Assembly: GCA_013397695.1 (NCBI GenBank) | Contig: VYZI01000674.1 | Span: 1-64,000, forward strand | Length of the DNA stretch: 64,000 nt | DNA from: Centropus unirufus | Lineage: Eukaryota > Chordata > Aves > Cuculiformes > Centropidae | Direction: 5' to 3' | Shown here: piece by piece, positions 23,645 through 35,372 of the stretch | How positions within the stretch are numbered: position 1 is the first letter of the stretch | How the letters are laid out: every line of letters starts with the position of its first letter | The notes under the pieces: model-generated | What the model was told of the DNA's origin: nothing | The model's input: the letters and a program-made list of their open reading frames with translations, nothing else | Databases searched by the model: none | Position numbers and translations under genes: made by a program

Positions 23645-23809
23645 CAATCCTGTCCAGCCTGTCAAGAGCCACGGTTTCAAAAGCTCGACGCATCATGGGA
23701 TACTCTTCCAGAACCTCATTGAAATTGTCCACTGAGAGGGAGTAGAGCCGGCAGTAGGTATCAGCTCGCACGCTGGCCGTGCGCCGGCCACGGGTCAGCA
23801 GGCAAATTT
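23645..23809 (-). CDS. HCN4: HCN4 exon 7, cyclic-nucleotide-binding domain (second half)
   Basis: The 165-nt exon lies between the acceptor TTTCATTCCAG and the donor ATTG|GTAAGT, and both ends split codons (phase 1). It encodes the phosphate-binding cassette and last beta strands, EICLLTRGRRTASVRADTY, then RLYSLSVDNFNEVLEEYP (B-helix) and RRAFETVALDRLDRI (start of the C-helix). The Arg of RRTAS and the Glu of FGEI, which is split between exons 6 and 7, are the residues that contact the cAMP phosphate and ribose in HCN structures; both are present. Length and phase match the mammalian exon. No sign of decay. Confidence 0.98.
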
Positions 23810-25632
23810 CTGGAATGAAAGACCCAGCCTGAGAACATAGAGATGACACCATCACCCCTGCAATTCAAGACCTGGCACCATTGCTGGTGATTCAGGGCTG
23901 TCCTGCTTGCCACCCAGTCTCCTTGCTAGCTAGACTCTACCTGCAGTGCCACCAAAAACATGAGCAGTGCAATATTCCACATATATAGTAACATTTAAAA
24001 ATACCGGGGGGCTCTCAGTTGTGGCAGTTGCTACACACAATTGCACCTCAGGGATTCCGGCAATCTAATTAGCCAGTCCAGTTTGGTTAGGGTGGATTAT
24101 CAAAGATACCATCTGTGCATTGAGGGTAGAGAAGCTGCTGTTCTCCATCTCCTCATGGGCACTGGGAGCAAGAAGGTCAAGCCGTGCCCTCATTGAAGCT
24201 AATTCTCTCTCAGTTTGTAGTAAAGGACCTGGATTTGATGCCTCGTAGTAATTTTGATAGCCACAACTGCAACATTTGTCTTTCCACAGTTTTCAGAGGT
24301 TTTTGTAGATGTGCCACAAGCTCAGAGATTGTCAGGGAAAGCCAAGTGAGTGGCAGCTAATAACTCTTGGTGTAGCTACACTGCAGTTGGCTATTCCTGG
24401 GAGTATGCTCCCCTAGTTACAGAACAGAAAGCTCCTGACTCTACCACAGATGCCTGACTGGGCATGGATGCTCCTCAAACACTCAGTGGAGAGCTCCTGA
24501 GTCCTGCTTTTCCACTGACTACACACAGAGTGTGGGCAGCTAGGACAGGTACTTATGGACAGGCAGTGTGACCTCAAGGTGACAACACTCTTCTCTCTGG
24601 TGTGTATTGCGTGTCAACCCACCAGCACTACCCTCAGGATTTATTCTGGGTCTACCCCAGAGCAGCACTACAAGGTTGTAAATGTGTTATTAGGCTGCTT
24701 TCGGAAGGAAATGATGCTTATGAGAGTGTGCCGACTTTGAATGTGTATGAGGAGTTGTCTGAATGGTATTTAAACCATACTGAATGCCACCGGCAATTTT
24801 AATCAAATCTGTCAGGGTATCCTGATTCCAGCCCTTGAACTCCAAACCCAGTAACCTGACCCAGCTTACTAGGGATGTGCCAAATCCTTGTACACCAGGT
24901 AGGCAGAGACACATTGTTTCACAGGAACTAAGAGCCTAAGAATAGTGCAGGAAATTCAGGATGGAAATTTTTTAACAGAGAAAAGGCTGAAGGAGAGAAG
25001 GGAGGGAATGGCCGGTTTAGTTCTGTCCCCGCTCAGCAGGCTATCAGAGAACCTGGGCTGTTGGTGAGGCCTCTACAGGACCCTGATTGGAGGGGTGCCT
25101 CTCTGTTACTCGTAAGAGCAATATCCTAAATTTTCTCTTAGGGTCTTCTGACCTCGTGCTAGTTTCACTGTTTCAAACCTCTGCTGCTGAAACATTATGC
25201 CTGACTGCTGACCTTCACAACATTTTGCTGAGCCACAGGCTGGGGAGATGATGGATTAGGTTATTTCCCCCATGTTTATATAGTAGCTCATATGATAGAT
25301 GCCAGATGATAGGACTAAGGAACACTATAAATATGCTGGGAGAACTGAGAATGCTCCATTTTTTTCCTTGAGGTTGTCAGCTTCACAGATCTGTCATTTC
25401 ACTTGGGTCAAAGAGAAATGTACCTACAAGAAATAAGTTTCCCATCTTTTTTTTTTGTTATTATTTATTATCTAGACTCCTGTAATGCTTGTAAATCCCC
25501 TTCCATTGAATAATTTACTATGGAGAAGATGCCTGTGGTATGCTGCTGTCCCTGTGCATCCAGGACAAGTTAAGGAACACATGAGCAATAGCATCAGGTA
25601 TTGCTATGTAAGGATAATTTATTAACACGCAC
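23810..25632 (-). other. HCN4: HCN4 intron 6 (about 1.8 kb)
   Basis: It is bounded by the donor GGAG|GTGCGT and the acceptor TTCATTCCAG. I see no repeat family or exon inside. Confidence 0.9.
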
Positions 25633-25873
25633 CTCCAAAGTAGGAGCCATCTGCCAGCTTGGTCTCTTTGTTGCCTTTGGTGAGGACACTCACCACACCA
25701 TGCTGGATGAAGTACATCTTCTTGCCAATGGTGCCTTCTCGGATGATGTAATCCCCTGGCTGAAACACCTCGAACCGCAACTTGGTCAACATGGATGTCA
25801 CAAAGTTGGGATCTGCATTAGCAAAAAGGGGCATGGAGGCAACCAACTTCCGGCAGTTGAAGTTTATGATTTC
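25633..25873 (-). CDS. HCN4: HCN4 exon 6, end of C-linker and first half of cAMP-binding domain
   Basis: The 241-nt exon starts with GAA after the acceptor ATGGTCAG and ends within the Glu codon of FGE at the donor GGAG|GTGCGT. It encodes the last C-linker helices (EIINFNCRKLVASMPLFAN), then the A-helix and beta roll: LRFEVFQPGDYIIREGT, GKKMYFIQHGVVSVL and KETKLADGSYFG. This is the cAMP sensor that shifts channel opening to less negative voltage. Length and phase equal the mammalian exon. An unusually long CU-rich tract lies just upstream on the transcript. Since 241 is not a multiple of three, skipping would break the frame. Confidence 0.98.
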
Positions 25874-27787
25874 CTGACCATGATGTAATGCAAGAGAGAG
25901 AGAGAAAGAGAGAGAGGAAGGAGGAGAAAAGATAGGGCAGGGACCAGAAAAGACACATATATTTAGTCAATATCTGATAATCCACTCGACCTGTACATTA
26001 GAAAGTGGGGAAAAAAACCCGCTGTTCCATCACACTGGCTCCCCAGTGCAGGCTCGAATGAGCTGTGGGGGCTCAGAGCAGGCAGCAGGACGCTGGAGCT
26101 GATGGTGCAACTGCTTCACTGCTTTCATTCACATGCTTCTTTTTGTGCAGGGACAATAGACCCCAGCCTCCCAAATATACACAATGAGCCTCATTCTGCA
26201 GGAAACCCTGGTCTGTGTGAGAGCTGCACAGACCTGAGGAAATGCTGATGAAAAAGGCCAGGGCTCCGCTCTGGGAAAATGTTATAACTCACCTTGGCAG
26301 CCTTATGTTCTCTGCTGCCCTTCCTTGTCAATGAGATATTAAACAGCATAAATGTGCCAAGGCACTCAGAGAAAGAATTATCCTAAGCAGCTGGGGACAG
26401 TGTCAAGAGAGGGGAGGGAAAGGTGGCCCCAGTCACTTGGGCATGAGCTGGATCATCACCCTCAGAAGAAAACCCAATTCAGCTCTTCAGCTGTCATACA
26501 GCAGACAGGGACTATGCCTCCTCCTGCGGCTTGGTGTCACTCACAGGGTACAGCTACACTTTCCACTGCACAGGAGCTGCTCTGTGCCATCAGCTCAGAC
26601 TCAGAAAGCAGCAGAACATGGTGTTGAGTAAAGCAACTCAGCAGAACGCTCCCCAGCCAAAAAGGGAAAGAAAGATCATCAGGATGACCGGTGCAGGAAG
26701 AAAGAGGGCTTGGGAAGCCCCTCTCTCCTCACTGGGGTTCTTTTCAGGGTTGCCCTTTTAGACTTTGGCAGAGATAGTTTTAAAATATGGCTAGTTAAGA
26801 TCCTCAGCTGCTTTTCTCTCCTAGAGGTACACAACCTGGGGGTGAGGGAAGGAGGGAAGGAGGAAGACTACTTGCAATGCTCCTGGGTTACATATTGACA
26901 TACTGCAGGCACATACCAGGGAGAACCTGCATTTCTTGGCTCAGCTATGGAAGAGGGTTTTCTGCAGAGGCTCAAGCATGGGCCCTGCTCCTCCTTTCTT
27001 TTGGCTCTGCATGCTGCTATGACGGTTGAGGCATTGATCAGAATGCCTCATGGCAGAAGGGTTTGTATAAATACATGAGATAGAACTTAATATTAGGGAG
27101 CATGGTGAGAGCTCACCGAGATGACGTACCAGGCCTGGTTTGTATTTTTGAGGGGAGAGAATTTTGAGGAAATGGCAAGGCACCTTCCAGAGCAGTCTTC
27201 TCCAGGTGCTCTTTCGGAAAGGGGATGACATTGCCAGGTGTTGCCATGGCCTCAAAAGGTGCCAAGATATCCTGTCCACATGCTGAATGGATGGCAAGGC
27301 CTGCATATTGTAGCCCCCATTGTCTTTGTGTCAGACATCACATGTGCTGCAGCAATTAACAGCTTCAGCCAGAAGTCCTGCAGATGGCCTGGGTTTCCCT
27401 CTCCACAGCAGTGACTTCTGCCACAACCAAGGAAATCCAGACATACACGAGTGGCTAGGACAGCCACTCCCTCTGCATGAACATAGCCAAACAGCGGACC
27501 ATGTTCTTCTTGGCTTTGCTCTCCCAGAAAGTCAGGAACAGCCCAGGAACAGGTACAGGCCCAAGATAAACAGAGTCTTTATGACTGCTCAGACACAGAA
27601 ATGTGTTCTCTCTGCTAGACTAGAGCACACCCAGAGCCAAAGCTAATGGGATAGCTGTCTTCACACTTTTTTCATCAACCGATGGTGTCCTCTGCAAAGC
27701 ACTGGGACAGGACACTGCACACCTTGAACTCCACAGCTGCTAACAATGACAAGAACATGCATTACCCATTCACTGCCCTTTCCTCAC
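25874..27787 (-). other. HCN4: HCN4 intron 5 (about 1.9 kb)
   Basis: Its donor is GAGAG|GTGAGG and its acceptor ATGGTCAG. The notable element is a GA-rich run on the plus strand at 25892-25931, which is CU-rich in the transcript. Nothing else is recognised. Confidence 0.9.
25892..25931 (-). promoter_or_regulatory. HCN4: CU-rich polypyrimidine tract before exon 6
   Basis: In the transcript the last 20-60 nt before exon 6 form an almost pure alternating CU/UCUU tract of about 40 nt. The tract contains several UCUU and CUCUCU sites of the type bound by PTB-family splicing factors. The role is inferred from sequence only. Confidence 0.5.
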
Positions 27788-27934
27788 CTCTCGGAGAGGT
27801 TCACTCAGCTCTCCCAGGATGCTCTCCTCATCAAACATCTTCCCCTGGTAGCGGTGCTCATAGTAATCGTGGATGCGTTGCCGCATGTCTGCAGGGAGTT
27901 TGTGGAAGGACATATACTGTTCCACTTGTTTGTA
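27788..27934 (-). CDS. HCN4: HCN4 exon 5, C-linker
   Basis: The 147-nt exon (49 codons, phase 0 at both ends) lies between the acceptor TGTATACAG-like CATACAG and the donor CGAGAG|GTGAGG. It encodes YKQVEQYMSFHKLP, then RQRIHDYYEHRYQGK and FDEESILGELSEPLRE. These are the A' to D' helices of the C-linker that form the elbow-on-shoulder contacts between subunits and carry the cAMP signal to the pore. The segment after HKLP reads ADM, where mammalian HCN4 has PDT. That is a mild change, and the rest appears nearly identical to mammals. Confidence 0.98.
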
Positions 27935-30900
27935 CTGTATGGGGGAGAGAGGCAAAGAAGAGTTACCAGGACATGAAGAAATGTTGCCCAGTCCCAATGG
28001 ACAAGCACATGCTAGACCGTACCCATACCCACTTCCTTCACACCAAGCCAGGCCCTGGCCAACAAATCTGGTGCAAAGAGACTGTCAACATACAGGGAAT
28101 TTGCAGACACCTTTGTTATATTCCCCAAATGGCTGCCCCATGTTGTAGCCTTTAAACCTATCCTCAGTCAGTTACAATGTGGAAACAACTCATTCCCTGG
28201 GCACTGAGCAGCCCAGGCACATGTTCTTCCCCCTACACACAGCAAAGTCTAGGAGCAGAGATGAGTAAGAAGCGCTCAGCTGGGGATCTCCTCTCTGCAA
28301 ATAATGCCCTAGACACAAAGAGAGCAAGAAAAGTACAGTTTCCCCTCCACAGAGGTTTTTCCATGACATGTGGCAGAATGGTGGGCAGGGTGCAAGTTAT
28401 GGGCAGCACCTCCAGGCCCCAGTCAAGCACAGGAACCCCCTGTACCAGGGACCAGAGAGAACAGCAGAACATTGCTCTGCCATAGTTGTTCACAGCCACA
28501 GACAAACTGAAGGACAAACAGACAGAACTCTGACAGTAACTTGGCTGAAGGTCCAAGTACCCGTGGCCTGCTTTTCCTCTCCTCTGTGTTCTCATCTGTG
28601 CCACCTATGATGGCACCTTTTCTCTCCCACTTAGGGCTGCACCCGTCCAGCTGTTCTTCACCTTGTGCCGTGTCCCTTCTTCCCCATGCACTCGTGCTAC
28701 CTATCCTGTCCATATTTTTAGCTAATGATTTGCATTTCCATCATAACAATTAGGGGGGATACAAGGGCACGCTGACTGACATCAGAGCAACATCTGGGGG
28801 TGAAGGGTGTTTTCTGTGAGCAAATGACACTTCCTCAAGGGCACAGGACTGTATACAGGTCTGCTTGCCTTGAAGGTGCCGCAGGGACAACACATGTACA
28901 TTTCAATGGCCACGCTCACTCCCACTGGCGCAAAATATGAACCTGAGCGTGTACTATACTACATAATGCTGACAAAGGGACTATGTTTCCCCTTTGCCAT
29001 CCCTCTTGCTCCTCTTGTCCCTGCTAAATCTGTCCCTGAATGTCCCTTTACTGCAGCTTTTGCTGAAGAGCATAATTACCAAACTTCTGCTCATTACAGA
29101 GCTCCCCTGCACACAGCAGTGTGACTCTGCTCCCAGTACAGTCTGTGCCAGCACTGCTTTGCATGCTAACAACTCGATCTGTACCAGAGAGGAGAAGGAA
29201 TTACTCTAAGAAGCCAAGGTGGCAGAGGGGACACTCGGGGTTTCCTGGCATTTCCAGAGTTTTGTCTGGAGCTAGGGGCAGAGCATCTGACTGTAAATAT
29301 TCATGGTCACTACACCATGATCAAAGTGAAGCAAGTCATCACCTTACCACAGGGAGCCAGGCAGGGAATTGGCGATGAAGGTTTCTCATGGCTGTTTGGA
29401 TTGCTGAAGCTCTGTAGAGACCGGCAGGGTGTAGTGCCATGCAGTGCTCCGCTGGGGGCTGCAGTTTGCAGCTCCCGAATAGGGAGGATAAGGGAGTGGA
29501 AAGCTGCATTCTACATGGAGACAACTCACTGCTCAGAGCCTGATGGTAATTTTGGAGAGTTTGCTCTTAAATACAGAAAGTTAAAGGGCTTGACTCAGGT
29601 GCCTACACATAGATGTTTGCTGCGACTGGAGATACACTGCAGCATTTGAGACATCCAGGGGATATGGCAAACCAGACAAAGGGGAGGTAGGGCACTCATT
29701 GTAGAAATTGGGAAATCATTGGGAACCAGCTTTCGCTGGTTTATTAAATTTATCCTAAATCCACAAACAATTCTGCTCCTTTTAATGCCATATTTTTGGT
29801 TGAATATATTATTTGCCAAAAATATCACCTTATACTCTCAGTTTTTTCTCACTGTCTTGAATTAGATCATTGACCAGTGTCAGAAGATGCCACTCATTGC
29901 CTGGTGTCGGCCAGCTGCCTGCTACCCCTCTTCTCTCCACCATAAGCACTTGCCACCAATCCTCATCTGACATATGCTTCTTGGGATAAACAGCCCCAGC
30001 TTTTCAGATTCACAAGCAAAGGTTGGATGAGGTGACTCAGACTCTTTGCTTATTTACTGCTTTACATGGATTTATCACTTCATAACAAAGAACAATTAAC
30101 TACTGCTCTCCAAATTCCCTAGGGCTTGTCAGATTCTCCTGAAACCACTGTCCCTAGATGAGGCCCAGAGTAAAAACAGGATAAATTTACTTCACCAGAA
30201 TGAAAGCTTCAACTTGTGACTACAAATTAAAACATGATTAACAAAGCAAATTGTAAAATAAGATACTGTAATTCTGTTACAGCTAACAAGGGGTACACAT
30301 CTTGGCTCTCTTATCTTTGCTAGGGGTACCCCTGCCAACTAGAGAGTTCTGTGGGCTCTTAACTTTCCCTCGTGCAGAGATGAAACCTACAGAGATGCTC
30401 AGAAATGACAGCACCAACTCTTCTCTCTCTGTTTGGGAAATGGAAGATTCATGTGGGTTCTTCCCCCTTTCCTCAGGGTTGCACAGACAGGCTGACAAAA
30501 AGGCCGCTAGAACACCGTGAGGGAGAGCCTTTCAAAGCTTCATGAGAGGTACAGGTCTCTCAAGACATCAGCAACACTCACTGATGGGATTAAAAAAAGG
30601 GGAGAAGGTAACCATGTGGTGAACATATACAGCCCAGTGCATGCGGATAAAAGACTGCCTGATAACCCTGCATTTGCAGATCTTTCTTTTTTAGCTGAGG
30701 CCCTGATATGCACAGGTCTGGAACTCTCCAAAGCCATTTCTTGCACCTTTTTGAGTGCCACTCTGACATGGCCAGGCCGAACCTGACAGTCCCTTTGGCC
30801 TCCTTTAAGCTCAGCCTTCCAACTCAGCTCCATGTCCTCAGTCTGACCTGTGCTTAGAGATTAGTGGACTCTCCGAGTTCAACTAAAAAGACTCATTTAG

Positions 30901-33900
30901 GAATTATTTAAATCTCTCTGAAGACAATTGAGCCCATTTAAATCCTAACTCATTTTCTTAAGCCTGTTTTTCCTCAAATAAGCCCTTCAAGGAGGTATTA
31001 ATATATCAAAAGGGAACCATTTGGCTGAGTATTTTTCCTTCTATAACTGGCCACTTTCCTGGGTTGTCTTACAACTCCCCCCCGCCTTCTACCAAAGCTC
31101 AGATCCAAGGGGAACTAAATATTTTTAACTCCTTCCATGACCTCAATCTCTGCCATGAATCCTCCTCTCTCTAGCAGCTATAAATCACTAGCTGGGAAGG
31201 CTGGACTATTTTCTCGCTCTGCTTCTGAAAATAAAAAAAGATCATGCATCTGAGAAGAGCTGCTCTTATCCCAGTCCCAGCACTGACACCTCTTTAAGTT
31301 CTCTTTTGGTCCACACACATCTCAGCTTCAGAGAAACTTTCCATGTTTGCATCTCGGTTGATTCAAGAACACTTACACATGCTCACAGTGTGCCCACTGA
31401 CAGGAGCACACACACAAAACTTGCTGGAAAGCAGGCACTCGGGATGCTTGTCTCCCTCTATCCAAAGATAAATATACATTTCCTATATGGAGCTGTACTG
31501 CTTGCATCCTGCCAGAAATAGGCTGGAATCATCATGGGACAGAGTTTAATCCTCACCAGAGTCTCCATAACTGGACTCCATGGAGTCAACAGAGATGTGC
31601 TTGTGGAAGAAAACAGAGACTCAGGCAGAGGAAAGCATTTTCAATTAGGTGAAAAATTGTGATGCTCTGGCAGTATTTTGAACACTGGTAGTGTATATCC
31701 TGTGAAAGTGGATGAAGACACACATAAGCATCCATGATTTACAAAGTTGTGGCTATGTCCAGTGGATTAGTGCTTCATGGGGGTAAAGATCAAGCCATTG
31801 AATATCTTGATGGGATACAGTTGCAGCTTTTTAATTTGGTCTGACTTATGATTAGGTAAAAAATGGCACAGCTCCCTAATATTTAGGAATCATCAAAGTA
31901 AAATAAATGCTAAGTTCCATTTCTTTTGTCTGTTAAGGCTTTCATGGCCCAGTCCTCAGTATTCTATGACCAGATATACATCTTACTCAAAATGATCAAG
32001 ACACACGTTCACATGGAGGCAAATGACACCAGGAGTGAGTGGTTTAAGGAAAGTGAACTTTCATAACACAATATGATCATGCTAACATGGCTGGTGTGAT
32101 CTTTCTTTGTTGTTTTTGCAGAGCTCTATGCTTGATCATATTTAGCATCAGTACGAGCTGATATAACTTTGCTCTTTCTTTTCCTGAAATGCTACTGATG
32201 GCTCTAACTGGTGCAGGCTACCACAGTTTATCCAGAGCCTGCTAACGCTTGTGAGCACAGTTGGCTCTCCATACCTATTCCTGCTCCTGAGCGCTGTACA
32301 GCTGCTATTCAACAGGACTACAGGCATTGATGAAATTCAGTGTGCACAGGGCTATATTCTCAACAGCATCAGGGAAGTGATTGGGAGGAGCTACATTCAG
32401 GCACTTGCTGTCCTTTCCATACTCTCCAGCAAGAGAGTGGGCTTAAAGATAAGACCAGAGCAGGAGCTGGATTCCTTCACATAAGGGCCCAGAGGAAACT
32501 CTAAGTGAGCCAGCAAATAGCCAGGCAGCTGGGGCGCCTACATGGGGGGATCAGAGTGTGCTACAGGCAAACTGCAGCATGTTTCTCAGTAACCAGTGGT
32601 TATTTCAATGCCAGCTCAACCAGAACAACCCAGACCACTTCTAGTGCAGCACCAAGCGTTATCAGTCTACTTTTGTTTTCTGATTAATGAGCTAAATTCA
32701 AACCCATATCCATCTGCTCTTCAGTTTTGCAAGATAAACGATAGCTACCTCCATTCTGCAAAAAGCTTTACGTAACATCCTGGTTCTGAGTTCTTCCAAA
32801 CACTGAGTTCATTTTTGTACCATGGCATGAGCTCAGTCTGCTACAGGAAGATGATTTATAGGTGTTGCATGTTACATGCTGAAAAACATGGAACACTTTA
32901 CACTTATTGCAGTGATACCTTCAGAAATTATCTTGCCTGGGGTCAGGCTCTTTACCTCTTGCTGTGTTACAAAGATCACAGACAGCAGCAGAAAATTCCT
33001 GGGGCTTTTTTCCACTTCCTGTACAACATCCATTACACTGAGGATGGCTGTAATGATCAGCCGCTGTAGCTGCCTCTCCTTGCTGTTAATCAGTACCTGT
33101 TCAGGCAAGGATTATGCTGCAGACAATCCCATTTCTGGGCTATGAGATGTCAACAGAGTGAGCAGGGTCAATTATGAGCCTGATGAAAGTGTTGTCTACT
33201 TCCTCCCATCAGCTGCATTGCTGCAGCAGCCACAGCGCCAGCCAGGGAGCCCCTTGGTGGGATGGTGCCTTCGCACATAGTGCTGAGCTGGCAGTCACAC
33301 CCTGAGGACATGGCCAAGCTTTGCTGCAGGCAACAGAAATGTCTGCTGACTTCAGGGGTCCCAGGAGAGCAGATCCAAGTCCTTTGGGACAATTTCTTTG
33401 CCTTAAATGTTGTGGGCAATGCCTTAAATGTCCAGTCTCACAGGTGGTCAATCTTAAGGTCTAATCCTGTGCATCATGGTGAGGGGGTGCCATGATGAAT
33501 ATATTATGTACAGATGTGTACATCACGGCTACAGAAACAGCTTTCCATGACTGGGAATAGCACCTGAGGAGAATGCCGTGCTAGTTTGAGAGGTTACATC
33601 CTAACATAAGTCAGTACCCCAGCATGGAGAACTCTCAAACCTGGTCAATGAATCTTTTATTATTCATTAAGCACTGTGAAACTCATATCACAGGACATTT
33701 GGGAGATGTCAGGTCGTATCAGTGGTTCCACATATTTGGAGGCATGAGAAGGGAAACGAGATCAACATTACTTTCACCGGAAGAGCAGAATGAGCAAGAG
33801 GAGGTAAAATCTGCCACCAGACAAAGGCCAGAGATAGGAAAAAGGGAACAGTGAGTCTGTGCAATTTGAAATCAGTATTGCCGGGAGCATCCATTTGCCA

Positions 33901-33947
33901 GGAAAGATGGCTCAGCAGGGCAGCTTAGCTCTTCACATTATGATGTA

Positions 33948-33967
33948 GTTATTTATTTATTTATTTA
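33948..33967. repeat. Short (ATTT)n repeat
   Basis: About five tandem ATTT units on the plus strand. It is a minor microsatellite in intron 4. Confidence 0.8.
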
Positions 33968-35059
33968 CAGTTCAAGTGCCAAAATGAGCTTCAAAACTGA
34001 TAATGAAGTTTGAAATCCCTCACTGAGTTAGGAAGAACTGCTGAGGCAACAACACTTTCCTTCCCATGGCAAAGCACTCAGTGCTTGTTTGTGCACAAAT
34101 GTACTGCTCCAACCAGGCTGTCACTGGCATTGCTCAAAGAATGACACTAGCTGTCTGCTTTCCACTTGAAGAAATAAGATGTAAAAATCCTAGCTGTAAT
34201 TACAGTATCTAGTATAACAAACCATGATGAATCCCCAATGTAAACCCACAGACAGAAAACAATATACATGGCAGGTTTTTTTTTTCTTCAGCAAAGATGT
34301 GCTACAAAGACCTGGAAATGCCACTGGCTCTTTCCTTCCCTCATTCATGTGAACATGGAGAGGGCACTGCGTGTTCCCCTGCATCCCATGACAGTCATAT
34401 GCTCCAAACAGGCACTGCTGCCCATGAGACAGACACACATACCCGGGCATTGAACTGTCTGATACCCACCATGGGGATACCTAGGAGAGGTTTTACAGCA
34501 TCCAAATGAGGCTTCCCTCAGTAACGCATGGGTAAACAGCTCCAAATAGTATTCAACAATGAAATATTCTTCTGCCAGAACAAAAACTACTCAATCCCAG
34601 CTTAGTTAAGGCCATAAAGAGAAAGACAATTTGCATTTCAAGATGTTTATAAAAGAAACCGTTAGTTTTTCATCCAGAAAACATTTCTATTGTATAACCA
34701 ACCCAAGATTCTTTCATGAAAAAGATTAAATAACCTTCAAACAACTGACACAATTTCTGATGGCTGAGCTAAGCTGAACAAATTATTTTTTATACCAGCC
34801 CATCACCACTTTCTCACAAACATTCTAAAATTGAGGTGGGTGTGGTCTCTGTAAAAGGAGAGCTGCCTTATAGTGCTGTACACAATTCTGATCCAGTCAT
34901 TCTCACTGAATTGTGACTATTCCCCCACTGAAAGCAGTTAGGGAACTTGAACCACAGTCACAGGATGTTATGAGATGGACCTCCTCGGACCCTACTATCA
35001 TGTGTGGGGGTGAAGGATGCTTTTTACTCTTTCAACCACTATTTAACATGTCAGGGAGG

Positions 35060-35372
35060 AATCATAGAATGGTTTGGATTTGAAGGAACTGGCAAGGTCA
35101 CCCAGTCCAACCCTTCTGCAGTGAGCAGGCACACCACCCACTGAATCAGGTTGCTCAAAGCCCCATCCAACCTAACCTTGAATTTTTCCAGGGATGAGGC
35201 AGACACCACTTCTCTGGGAACCTGTGCCAGTGCCTCACCACTTTCACAGGAAAACATTTCTTCCTAAGATCTAGTCTAAACTTTTCCTCTTTCAGTTTAA
35301 AACTATTCCCTCTTGTCCTATTTCTACAGGCCCCGCTAAAAAGTTTTTCTCTGTCTTTCTTAGAGCTGGACC
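35060..35372 (-). mobile_element. CR1 LINE 3' fragment
   Basis: Reading from the left, the plus strand starts AATCATAGAATGGTTTGG, the reverse complement of the characteristic CR1 3' end. It continues through the typical CR1 3' UTR phrases (CCAGTCCAACCC, GTTGCTCAAAGCCCCATCCA, CTTCTCTGGGAACCTGTGCC, TTCTTCCTAAGATCTA, CCCTCTTGTCCTAT). It is 5'-truncated, as nearly all CR1 copies are, and has lost its coding region. The left boundary is fairly sharp and the right one uncertain by tens of bases. Confidence 0.9.
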
